Notes under the pieces: generated by a model
Seen by the model: only the letters and a program-made list of their open reading frames with translations
Told to the model about the DNA's origin: nothing
Databases searched by the model: none
Shown: piece after piece, positions 27,901-37,400 of the stretch
How the letters are laid out: every line of letters begins with the position of its first letter
Numbering within the stretch: position 1 is the stretch's first letter
Made by a program: the position numbers and the translations under genes
Source: Drosophila pseudoobscura
Taxonomy: Eukaryota > Arthropoda > Insecta > Diptera > Drosophilidae
Length of the DNA stretch: 64,000 bases
Assembly: GCF_009870125.1 (NCBI RefSeq)
Contig: NC_046681.1
Location: 30,464,001-30,528,000 of the forward strand
Direction of reading: 5' to 3'

Positions 27901-30900
27901 TTGTTGTAGGTATGCCCAGAACCAAGTGCCTCCTACAATCAAAAATATAAGATGTAATGTTTGAATATGAAAATTAAGAGTCATCGATGATCAATGATCT
28001 CCAAAATGGGTGCTGAAACCAGTTAATCAAAGCAAACATTGCAAGTGAAAATACCGTTATCTGCGACTGGAAAGCAACAACGAACTCAGTGATAAAAAGT
28101 GAAACAAGTTAGTGAACAAGTAAAAAAGAAGAACACACAAGCTGAAACCGGCATCTTGCGAGTATTTAAATGTTGTCTAAGTGCTTGCTCGTACGTGTAG
28201 CCTGTTCGATGAGTCGCCACTTCCATATAACAGCCGAATTGCTGGCGGTAGTATTCAAAAGCAAAAGTCATGTGATCCGCGTCTGCAGATCAAGTGACAG
28301 AGTTGTGGGTAGACTTGCAGACAGTTGGAGGGTGGTACGATGACTTGATAATGCGGTCTTGTATTTTGTTGTATTGGGCGCGCGTACGGAAACATTCACC
28401 CAACGGAGCGGAGCAATAGCCTTCCAAGCAAAATGTCCGCAAAAAACCACCAAAACCATTGTGGATGATTTCATTTAAAATCAAATCAAGAAGTGCACCC
28501 CACTCGCTGAAAAGTCGTCAAACTATCGGCTGCATGGGAAACCAGTTACTTGGTCAAGCGAGGATCACGCTGCCCACCATCCTCACTTCCTCCGACATTG
28601 AAAATTCGATTGTGGCGTGGAGTGGAGTGGTGACTTCGGCTTCCCATCAGGTTTTCATCAGGCAAATCGGCAGTATCTGTGCGGTGCAATGAGCCTCGCC
28701 ATTCAAAAACCCGAATGACCGCAACAGGCGAGTGAAATTGGCTTAAACGGCAACATTACCAGAAATATCATCCACGCACTCTACTCGTAAATGACCAAAA
28801 CAAAGAGATACTTGGGCAAAGCTACATTTCATAAAGTAAGTGTACATACACCTGAGTGTATATGTACAACCGTGTATCTACAAGCATAGATATGCATTCA
28901 AATGCATTCAGGCTTGCAACAGTTGCAAGCCCCAGCTGACAGACTGCCCGTTCCCAATGATTAATAGAGCAGTGCTCTGCATGTTAAAAGCTTCGCTTTG
29001 AGCTCGGTGCGACCGACGCATGCGTAATCGGCTGTGATGCCTGCCTGGTCTGTCCTGCAGCCCATTGCATTTGACACTGAACACTTAATGAAGTGAGGCT
29101 CCTAGCGACCCAGATGAGATATAGATGTTGTTATGCAATCGGCGCGAACACTAATCGATAAACTCAGACAAGCAAACTACGCTATTGTCACTGTCGGCCG
29201 CCATCGCTCTTTAAGCGGGCCTAACTAATACGCTCTAGAGCCACAGCCGCAGCTACTGCTGCTGGTGAAAGTGAAAGGTGAACAGCACATGCTGCAGTAC
29301 TGCAAAGTATTTGCAAAATTGAAAATGAAAAACGATGCGCATACTTATTGCGAGGGGTATGAGGAGCAGGAGGAGCCGGAGCATGTCGGCAACATGTGCC
29401 CTTGGCAGCCTTGAGCCTTAATTCCGATTTGAACTTAAAAAAAACAACGGTCCATTAAACTACAAAACAAAGCAGCAACGGCGATCGCGTCAAGGTCGTT
29501 GAATCGAGCATCTGCAAAAATCCAGTTTATCCATTTACCTGCCCACAAAGGAGACAATGAAAAAGCCACAGGCCGAACAGACGAATCGTGCTGTGCCCGA
29601 GCATGGATTGGGGGATTGGGGATACCGCTTTTACTTTCATTCTTGTTACTGCTGCCCGACGTTCATTAATAAAGGGATACATACATATGTACCAGTATAT
29701 ATGTATGTACATATGTATTTATGAGTGTATGGGATAGTCATTGCAATTTATGATGCCTACAAATGTAGATTTACATAAGATTCCCGGACTCTGGTGAATC
29801 ATAATCGCCAGTCCCGACTGTGGCTGGTATCTAAATTCGACTGGGACCTTGACAAATCGGTCCGTGTCCGCCCAAAATACAATACAATACAATTATTTAT
29901 TATAAGTTTACCTTTCTAAATTGCTCAGCTATGGGTCCGGAATGACCTTGTATGGGTTGTCTGCCACATCGCAAATTCAGGCGATCCCGTGATCATGCGT
30001 CCAAGAACAAATGCCGTGAGAGTCTCAAGAGGCGGGCTTAAATTGTCTTGTCTGTGGTAAAAAACGGCCACAAGTATTGCGTATGCATATTATGATTTGG
30101 ACGTTTAATCCCAAGCCCTTTTTTGTTTGCTTCATTTGCAATGGCATAACTTTAAACTAGACTAACATTAATCATGCGTTTCTACATTCGTGTATAGAAC
30201 TCTTGCTCATGTTTTCACAGTCAAACTAGGACAGCGAGGGGGGCTGAGTAAACAGACAGAAACAGCAGACTTACTGGCAGGTGCCTGGTGCGGACTACAC
30301 GGTTCTTCGGTTTTGACACACAACCTTTCTATCTTCTACCTTCGATTTGAATGAATTGAATTATAAATTCTGATTCGTGTGGACTGCAAAAAATAAAAAC
30401 CCGAAAAATTCGAAAAATATGAAGTATTGTTATTTCGACATGCATCATATTTCCACACAAGTCATCTGACTGGGTGGCTTTTTGTACCGCCACATAGGAT
30501 GTCCAGCTAGAAACTACAGCACAGCCTGTCTAATCAATTAAAGTGGCACGCAGCTCGGGTCGGGTGTCTATCTATGTCTATGTGTGTTGAATGCAACCTG
30601 GCGTGAATGTGAAGTGAAATACGCATAAAATAATCATAAAAATTAAAAGTTTTTACGCAATCCACATACAACATTCAGCTGCCAGGCATTGTTGTAGTGA
30701 AAGAAAAAGAGAGCTATTTGGCCGTGGCACGGTGCAGGGGCAGGGGCAGTGGCAGCGGCAGCGGCAGGTGTGAGAGTGTTAAGTGGAGCAGCCCGAGCAG
30801 CTTCGGGCTTCATGTAATTCCACCCCACGACGCATACAAACGTCAAAGCTCTATTCACATTGGTTATGGATGTTGTCGGGCTGTGGCAATGCTTTAATAG

Positions 30901-33900
30901 ATTGCTCATTGCACAGCGAAAATAATTTGCAGCTACGACTATAATACGATAACATGTGCATTTCAAGGTGAGTAGCACCATTAAGACCTTATAGCTCTTA
31001 GGGCAATCGTTAAGTGTAGGAGAGGATGTTGGGTGCTGTGGATGTTGGTTTTGTGATGGCTGTTTAGTGTAGTATAGTGCCGACCAAATATTTAAACTTG
31101 CAACCCAACGAAAATTAACTGTTGCCTTTCGAAATCAAAATCAAAATTTAGGGACTACCATGGTACTGGGAAACTGAATCACTCAAGCCTGCATCAGATC
31201 TGTGTGGTGTGTGTTTGTGCCGGACCGCACAAAAGCGAAAGTGCACCGCACCGAGCCACTAGTGCTGAGCGAGTGCATGCAAAACAAAGTTGCGCCATGC
31301 CACCATACGTAGGTATGTATGTATACACATAGGAATAAAGCGTTCACATTACACTCTACATTCGAAGACCTAGCCAAGTAATTTAATGACTGTCTTCCGC
31401 ATGCTCCAACACTTTCGCACGGTAAGCGTTGACACCGCCTGTGGCCTGTGGTAACACATACTTAGAGTTAGTAGTTACGTTAGCCCACAATGAATGGCGA
31501 GGGCGTGGCGGTAGTTGCCATTGCTGAATTGGCATTGACACTTCGTGTCCCACAGTAATTGTACAGCGAAGAGCTCCACCGATCATCGAAGTGGCGAAAA
31601 GAGAGTCCAATGTACAGGCTAGTAATACTGAAACTAAACTACATCGAATACAGTTCTTTTGCTCAGGTACTTTCGCTGTTAACCATTCACAGTGTTTTGC
31701 CCTTCTACCAGGCCCTTCCATTGCAATGGCCAGTCGTGCTTTACATACTTGTACATACGATTTTATGCACAATTTACTGGAACGTTTTCCAGCAATAACG
31801 AATGAAAATATTTTCAGTGGGTCAGAGACAGACATTTGTTAGTGGGTAGTGGGTAATGTGTTTTCTACAAGAAAACGCTTCAGCGGAGACCAACCAAGCG
31901 ACCTTTCGTTAACTCGTAGAAATGACATCAAAGTTTTGGAAGTTATAGTTCAACGAAATGGAAAGTACGAGTATTGTCACTGTCTCAGCCGCTCAGTCAG
32001 TCAGCAGTCTACGTGTTATGCTTTATGACTTTCTTTTGCTTTTTATTTATCTTTATTGCTTTGTTGTACACGCATTTGTTTCTGTTTTATTGTGTCATCA
32101 GTGGCAAGAAACTGTTTTATGGTTCGTTTATTTCACTTCCCTTCTTCCCCTATCACGGCCCTCCTGGCATCGATAAGTGTTAAGCCAAGTTCCGCACATT
32201 CTCCACTATTCAAATATTCATGTGTAGACTGTGAGTCGCTAGTTTTAATTCACACGCTCTTCCAAGCTTCGGTCTTGACCAAACAATAATGATAATTATA
32301 TCGTTTTGGAAGCGACTTCTCGTTGAAATAACAATCAATTAGGAAGTCTTTCGCTTTCACACTCACACAGACACTCGCACTCACAGATTTCAACTCAATT
32401 CCAAAATGCAGCAACGAAAGTGAACTGAAGCTTTCATTATAATTTGTGCACTAGGCAGAGAAAGGGCAAGGTTGCCTGCCAAGTACTTGCCAAGGTAACT
32501 GTACACACTGTACTTGCACGTATCTTCTGCAATGCCCAATGGGACGTGCACACATGTGTGTGGGCCTCTTTTCAAGTCCCAATACAATTTTGAAACTTAA
32601 AGTTATCCTAAAGTATTCAGTATACGACCCATTGGACAAACCCCTACGAAAGAGGAATTAATGCTACCTACTATAGGTAGGTATAAGCAACAATTGAGTG
32701 CCGTTTCGCCGAGCGCACTCGAGGGGCAGTGGCCAAACGAAATGAGGAGCAGTAGGTGTGCATGCTCTTACTTTTAATTACTTGCACGTAATTTTAATAT
32801 TAATTTGTATTTTTATTGAGAAGAGAGAGAGTGAGACAGCAACCACGATCGAAAGTTCGTTTAAAGGTTAACTTAATCCCTGACCAGACCCGGTTAATGT
32901 GGACCAAGAAAAAAAATGGAAACCCAGTTCTTATTTCAGTTTATTCAGTCTATCTGTTCAGACTTACATGCATACGCAAACGGCCAACGATCATTGATTT
33001 CCTGCGGCTTGTTTTTTTGGTGAATTGGTGAATTTTGCATATTTAAATGTAGACAAACAATTAAGTGAACTGTTCGGGGATTATTAACAGTTATTATTAC
33101 CGCAATTTGCTCGGTTACACCGACACACTCACTCACTTAGCCAAACACTTATTCACATTCACAACTCATTCATGCCATTCAAGCCAGTGTGTTGTGTGCA
33201 ATTAATATCTGTGCCATAAGCTGGTTGGCCGGCTGGCTGATTGGCATAACTTACATAAGTCCATTACCATTACCCAGCATTTCGTTGAGTGGACAACCCG
33301 AGCAGCTGACCAATAGCTTGACATGGTTTGGCTTGTTATGCTCGAAATGCTCGATTATGTTATTGTTTCGCTGGTAAATAGAGCAGGTGATCAGGCTGTA
33401 TGTGTTCACATACTACATCTAATTAGTTATCTCCTTATGTAAGCACACATACAAACACCCATTTACATTTCACCGCGTTTCTTTGACAAGCGATTAATCC
33501 CCCAATGGCGTAAATTTTTCGTGGATAGCAAACATTGGCCAAATATCCACCGGCCGTAGCTTCAGCTAGCAGCAAGTGCTGGCTTGCAGCTGGTGGTTTG
33601 ACTTCTTCCAAGATTATTGAATTGAAATCCGATTTCTTGTGGTTTGCTTGTGACTGAAACCGAAACCAAAACTAGTTTGTCTTCTCAATTTTTCTGCCGA
33701 AAATATATTTCCATAACAAAGTACCCAATATGTTTGAGGTATCACCTCATCGACAAAAGAGAATAGGCGTTAATCATTTACACATATGCACATATTTACG
33801 AGTATATAAAACATACGAATGAATCCCGCTTAAATAAAAGATCAGAGAGAAGTCGGATATCGAATGTATTCTCTAACTCTTACTTTCTTTCGAATGGTGG

Positions 33901-34458
33901 CACTAAATGTGGTAACAGCAATCCATTTGTAGCCTTATTTCTCTGCGAAAGGTAGCTACAATACAATTCAAAAAAGTACAGACCCGATTAACTCAATCGT
34001 GTGTAGCTCCTGGACCAACCCAACAAGAGGCATGAGAGAAAATACCTCCCAAAGAAAAATTTGAAACTTCTGCTAGCTCGCGAAAGCATCAAATTTCGAC
34101 TGCTTTAACCAAACTTGGCAATCAGGCGACCAGCCATTCGAGTCCATTGGATCTCAAATAGTGCGTTCACTAAGCCCTTAACTAAACAAAATTGATATTT
34201 GCTAAGAATGCAGCATTTTCTAGCCGTAAACTGAACTCATGTGGGAGGTCTCCGCCAAGTACTATTAGAACCTTGCATTTCGTACTAAAGATGAATCAGC
34301 TATTTCCTATAGAGAGCTATGAGAGCTCTCCCCAGATTTTAAAGTCTTCAAGTATTTAAACATTGCGACCCAGAAGTTCCCGACTTACCTGTTTTGAATA
34401 GCAGCAGACATAATCCCAGCAGCCACAGAAAACTTATTCGATATGTTGAAAACTCCAT
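828..34458 (-). CDS. Cda5: Cda5, chitin deacetylase-like 5 (partial; N-terminal and mucin-like part only)
   Basis: This is a secreted, chitin-binding, mucin-like protein assembled from minus-strand exons at 34389-34458, 10126-10679, 9849-10045, 6808-9561, 5606-6158, then either 5501-5547 or 4672-5228, then 828-3992. All junctions are GT-AG and the phases agree (1, 0, 2, 2, 0, 2, 2). The order is signal peptide (about residues 1-24), one CBM14 chitin-binding domain (Cys at 58, 71, 77, 87, 100, 108), and then more than 2000 residues of Thr/Ser/Pro/Gln-rich sequence. CDA5-type proteins carry a CBM14 followed by a NodB-like polysaccharide deacetylase domain that trims acetyl groups from extracellular chitin. 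That catalytic domain is not in the window and must lie beyond the left edge. The name rests on this architecture, the CBM14 sequence and the order Cda5-dbr-galectin-CG11374 recalled from D. melanogaster. Another CBM14 mucin is the main alternative. Confidence 0.8.
2961..3074. repeat. GTACTT hexamer repeat inside Cda5 exon 7
   Basis: About 19 copies of the hexamer GTACTT, some with one substitution, are read on the minus strand as ACAAGT, i.e. alternating Thr-Ser. The unit is a multiple of three, so length change keeps the frame. The array adds a potential O-glycosylation block to the mucin. Confidence 0.9.
3993..4671 (-). other. Cda5 intron between exons 6b and 7
   Basis: It carries consensus ends on the minus strand (GTATTT ... 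CTTCAACAG). Apart from short ACATATGT-type sequence near 4390-4406 I see no gene or RNA in it. Confidence 0.6.
4672..5228 (-). CDS. Cda5: Cda5 exon 6b: Thr-rich alternative exon
   Basis: This 557-nt exon has acceptor TTTCCAAG|ATGCC (phase 0) and donor CCAAAG|GTATTT (phase 2). It begins MPYSCQTDY, passes through a Tyr/Ser/Gly/Asp-rich segment (SDYSYSSSGEYAY), and ends in a poly-Thr tract encoded by GTT-type repeats on the plus strand (4681-4765). A stop codon lies just upstream of the acceptor in the same frame, so the exon cannot extend much further. It shares the exit phase of the 47-nt exon 6a and can replace it. The M at its start could also be a start codon of a short isoform, though I have no evidence for that. 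Confidence 0.65.
5501..5547 (-). CDS. Cda5: Cda5 exon 6a: 47-nt alternative micro-exon
   Basis: A strong acceptor (CTGTTTTTAG|AT) and a consensus donor (CCAAAG|GTAAGTG) enclose 47 nt. Entered at phase 0 from exon 5, it reads IEQDNVYDQPTRSPQ, continuing the Asp/Gln-rich style of exon 5, and leaves in phase 2. That phase joins exon 7 (3992) but not exon 6b, whose acceptor needs phase 0. So 6a and 6b appear to be alternatives. The evidence is splice-site quality and frame only; no transcript is visible. Confidence 0.6.
5606..6158 (-). CDS. Cda5: Cda5 exon 5: Gln-rich exon
   Basis: This 553-nt exon (phase 2 in, 0 out) has donor GCACAG|GTAGGG and likely acceptor GGTTACAG|AGTTG. It has no in-frame ATG, GTG or TTG codon over most of its length, so ordinary ORF scanning misses it. 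The frame is open and clearly coding: polyQ runs at 5760-5824 and 5966-5995, Tyr/Asp-rich text (YDSSYYSVYDDDIDLY), and a DYDEDINAQ end. The acceptor has only a weak pyrimidine tract, so the 5' limit could shift slightly. A run of nine G (coding strand; 6124-6132) lies inside it. Confidence 0.7.
5760..5824. repeat. CAG/CAA (polyQ) tract in Cda5 exon 5
   Basis: The plus strand shows CTG/TTG triplets; the minus strand reads mostly Gln codons, interrupted by Pro, Glu, His and Asp. A second tract of about 10 Gln codons is at 5966-5995. Confidence 0.85.
6159..6807 (-). other. Cda5 intron between exons 4 and 5
   Basis: It starts at the minus-strand donor GTAGCT (6802-6807) and ends at the TTACAG acceptor (6159-6164). 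Both strands contain only short open frames of ordinary intronic composition. Confidence 0.6.
6808..9561 (-). CDS. Cda5: Cda5 exon 4: long mucin-like exon with furin-like site
   Basis: This 2754-nt exon (918 codons) is bounded by GCAAACAG|C and AACAG|GTAGCT, phase 2 at both ends, so it can be skipped without a frameshift. It is rich in Pro, Thr, Ser and Gln, with a polyQ tract (8611-8635), acidic patches and many Thr-Pro clusters expected to be O-glycosylated. Near its start is a basic RPRKRR motif (9468-9485), a consensus proprotein-convertase site. I see no folded domain. The 5' boundary is chosen because codons upstream of 9561 look intronic and the acceptor keeps phase 2; other acceptors nearby (for example CGAACAG) are possible. 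Confidence 0.75.
9849..10045 (-). CDS. Cda5: Cda5 exon 3: linker with acidic run
   Basis: This 197-nt exon follows an 80-nt intron. Its acceptor is TATTTAG|CTGTAC and its donor is CTACAG|GTAAGC (phase 0 in, 2 out). The frame gives LYAEAQETLPPVEEEE and ends GSYAFGTAY plus a split Arg/Ser codon. It has no known domain. The reading frame differs from that of the long unspliced open frame running through it, so a naive ORF call mistranslates this exon. Its phase-2 exit matches the entry phase of exons 4, 5 and 7, so it is the common splice donor for several possible isoforms. Confidence 0.75.
10126..10679 (-). CDS. Cda5: Cda5 exon 2: CBM14 chitin-binding (peritrophin-A) domain
   Basis: The acceptor ATCACAG|GATGC and donor GCGAAG|GTATGT bound a 554-nt exon (phase 1 in, 0 out). 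It encodes a six-cysteine CBM14 domain, residues about 56-108, with the family's aromatic track (FGYYPHP, TQYYVC) and a CDWP motif before the last Cys. CBM14 domains bind chitin outside the cell, in cuticle, peritrophic matrix or tracheal lining. After the domain the sequence turns to Gln/Pro-rich linker. A basic Arg/Ser stretch precedes the domain. The exon is read in the same frame as an open frame starting at 10524, but coding clearly extends upstream of that point to the acceptor. Confidence 0.85.
11083..11128. repeat. TA-rich microsatellite
   Basis: Runs of TACATA grade into TATATA within Cda5 intron 1. Confidence 0.85.
21127..21183. repeat. CAGTCG-type hexamer repeat
   Basis: Repeated CAGTCG and CCGTCG units within Cda5 intron 1. 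They keep a minus-strand frame open and so create a spurious ORF. Confidence 0.8.
21604..21650. repeat. CACCA pentamer repeat
   Basis: Seven or so CACCA/CACAC units lie in tandem within Cda5 intron 1. Confidence 0.85.
21699..21757. repeat. 12-bp minisatellite
   Basis: The unit CCCAAGCCCCAG is repeated about 4.5 times. It is a source of the Gly-Leu repeat in a spurious minus-strand ORF (21113-21784). Confidence 0.9.
22080..22130. repeat. TA-rich low-complexity tract
   Basis: Alternating TATA and TATTA units over about 50 bp in Cda5 intron 1. Confidence 0.8.
22913..22951. repeat. CCG trinucleotide repeat
   Basis: CCACCGCCG-type units followed by a pure CCG run in Cda5 intron 1. They generate poly-Pro and poly-Ala shadow frames. 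Confidence 0.85.
34389..34458 (-). CDS. Cda5: Cda5 coding exon 1: signal peptide
   Basis: The ATG is at 34456-34458. The exon encodes 23 residues plus one base and ends at a consensus donor, ACAG|GTAAGT. After a short polar start (MEFSTYR) comes a hydrophobic core rich in Leu (FLWLLGLCLLLF), a typical secretory signal peptide. The phase-1 donor fits the phase-1 acceptor of the CBM14 exon at 10679, giving a Gly-Cys-Thr junction. The exon is too short to appear as a long open frame. I recognised it from the signal-peptide pattern and the phase match. An intervening small exon in the long intron cannot be excluded. Confidence 0.75.
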
Positions 34459-37400
34459 GTTGCAGGTATTGCGCGTCGTCGTTGTAACTGTAACTGTAAA
34501 TTTTCTTGATGTGGTTGGTGCTGTTGCGTTTTGAGGTTAGTTCACAGAACTTAAAATATCAATAGACAAGCTCAAACCGAACACGGTGCTGGTGCACGGT
34601 CTCGACGGGCAGCACGGCCAGAACGGGGAGCAGCAACAGCAACAGCAACAACAGCAACAGTTGCAGTTGAGAAAAAGCTGTTTCAGTTGCATACAATTGG
34701 TAAATAACTAAGAAGGCAGTGTAGCAATCTTTCAATTTAGATTTTTTGTTTTTGTATCGGGCCTTGTGTTACAATTTTCTTGACTGTGGGCTTTGTTTCT
34801 GCTGTGGCTGTGGCTGCACTTTATTTGGATGTGTTTGTATTGTTGCAGTTGCAGTAGATGCAGTTGATTCCCCTGTTATTTGAGCTTTCGTTTGTGGCTT
34901 TACCCACAGCGGCGATGCATAGTTCACACACACGTTCACAGATTACAACACTTAGTTTTTCTCTTTTGCTTTTAGCAAGCGGTTTTTCCGTATTTCAGTT
35001 TTTCAGTTTTTCACTCTTAGCTGCTGCAATGACCGACAGTTGCTATGGAAAAGAAGGCTTAGCAAAATGCAAAGAGACAAACGAAAGATCGAAACGCAGA
35101 TCGCCCGTTTGCTGCTGTGATTCAGATTTCCCATACGGCATACGGTATTCGCGGGCACTACCAAATCGGAAAACTGTGTGATGTGCGAGCGAGTCTAGAG
35201 CGTGGCGATGAAAATGCCAAGCAAAATAAAACAAAAGTTGCACGTTTTTATTTTTGTTTGTTGATGCTTGTATATTTAGCGAAAACTTTCTTTTCGACGC
35301 AAAGCGAGTCTACCGATACACACGCTTGAGCTGGGGCTGGGGCTGGTGCTCTGCTGCAATGCAGTTGTGCCTGCTTTCTATGTACGATTTATTGGTCGAG
35401 TCGAGGGCAATAGTCGCAGTCAGCACACGGTACGCATATATACGCATATAGCTTAAGCATATCGATTTTTGAATGATAATGAAAACTATTTTTAAAATTC
35501 GCGCTAGCACGTTCTGTTTAGGCATATGACCCTCACGAATCTCCTCTTACCGTGCGCTTGAGCGAACCACACGTCCTAATCGGAGCAACTATACAACGCG
35601 ACTGTGCGGATCAAGTGTCTCGAGACACTCAAGCAAGCTCAGACAGGCGACGCCAAGTTTCGGGCCCCAAGCTTAAGCTTGGCCCCAGCTTCGACTGAGC
35701 TGTGGTCGGCTCTTGCTGTTACTTTACAGTGCCTGTTACTGCTGTTATTGCACTCGTACGTCGTTCGCATTCGTGGTCCGTGGTTTGTTTACTTCGGCAC
35801 TTTGGTATCTCTTAAGCTTTTGAAAGTAAGAGTAAAGCTTGTTTTATTATTAAAAGGCCTTTGCCTGGGGAGCTGGAGAACTAGCACGTCCACGCGATCT
35901 TTCTGCACAGTAAACCAAGAAAATCGTACCATTTGCGGGAATTTTTTTGTTTTCTTTTCCTTAGCAATTTGTTCGCTTCCGATCGCCATTCCATTAAAAG
36001 ACTGTATGCTTCTGTTTTCTTAAAATTTAGCACTTTAGCTAAGAATTTTACCCACAGTGCTCGAGCAGTTGCAAACCATATACTGCTGCAAGGCAGATAA
36101 CTGGGTAGTTTTTCTCGAACCACAACGAAAAACCGAAGCACACCAGCTCGGCCGCTCACCAACAACCTGGCCACCTCCCCAGCCTCTCTTGGCCGGCGCC
36201 ACAACTATGTGCCCCATGCGCCATGCTGGATTATGAAATACTGTTACAGTTCAGACATTTTTCTTTTCGGCAGAGCAGTTTCCCGTAGGCTTTTGATTTA
36301 CACTAAGCTACAATGCATTCCAGAATGCACTATTTGGTAAAACTACCAATGGTGGAACTACCAATCCGTCTCTCGCCAATGAATTGGCAATCTGGCAGTG
36401 AACTTTTTCATGTAAAGTATAAAATCTTTCGCGTATTGATGTCCTTGGTGGCTTATGTTTGCCATACCAATACAATCCAATGAACAGAAACCAAATGTGA
36501 TCACATTTGGAATAGCTTAACGCTAACGCCTTGTTTAATTCAACAATTCGGAGTCAGATAATTGAAAGTGAAACCGTGCTCGAAACATGGCAACGGCCTA
36601 GAACTGGGCCAAAGCAACCGACCAAAGCCAAAGCTACTGCCTGCAGAGCACGAATAAAAGGCGCTCTGGTGAGTGGCCGGTTGGGTGCCTAGACTTGATG
36701 ACTAAAGCATGGCATAGACATTAATATATGTACAAGTTCTGTATTAATTTATTTATTACTGAATTGTGTTTCACACGATTTATTTTGCGAGCGGAGGACA
36801 AGGCGTTGTTCTGCCTTAGACATTTTTGTTTTGTTTCGGAAGTGTCTAATTTTCACAGTTGAGCCACCAGGAGGTCACTTTAGGGCCTTCAAGAAAAACT
36901 TGATCGTATTTTGATGAATCTGAGATTCTGGGTAATATAAGCGTTTAAATTAAGAAGATGGGGCCTAGAACATATTTCAATCACTGGAACCGTACTTTGT
37001 TGATCTGTTTGAAATGTAAGCTTAAAATTGTGTATAGTTCATGGTCTATGCGCAATGTGAATGTGAAGATTGGTATTTATTTCAACAGACACCATGCGCC
37101 AAATGTTCCCGCAACTTTGTCATAGTTTGGCAGGTAGTTATTAGGCTTAATGGACAATTTCACAAACGAATTATAATAATGCTGCTTAATGTCTTAATTA
37201 CAAAAATTAACCAACGACCGACAGCCGAAATCTTTATGAGTGCTTACAAATGTCTTACAATTAGTCGTTTCTGTTTTCTGTCTCGCGTACCATTGCAAAA
37301 ACGAAAAACGACGCAGACAGCGCCCCAAAAGGCCAGAAATACTTGCCATTCACTATATAAATAGGCGGTGCAAATTTATCAACGCGCAATAATCTCCTTT

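Larger units (their letters stand above)
10680..34388 (-). other. Cda5 intron 1 (23.7 kb)
   Basis: The intron is bounded by GTAAGT (34383-34388) and ATCACAG (10680 side). I see no nested gene I can support. The longer open frames inside it (e.g. 13407-13865, 20322-20783, 21113-21784, 31383-31835, all minus) are explained by chance or by simple repeats, or have no recognisable features. One possible nested exon is at 18273-18415. Long first introns of developmental Drosophila genes usually carry enhancers, which is inference here. Simple repeats are listed separately. Confidence 0.65.

Noticed and set aside
31383..31835. 150-codon minus-strand open frame in Cda5 intron 1
   Set aside because: No recognisable domain or signal peptide, and no flanking splice structure; plus-strand frames of similar length overlap it.
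35604..36023. 139-codon plus-strand open frame with Leu-rich stretch
   Set aside because: The Leu-rich segment comes from CTG/TTA-rich low-complexity DNA; no signal-peptide context and no homology recognised.
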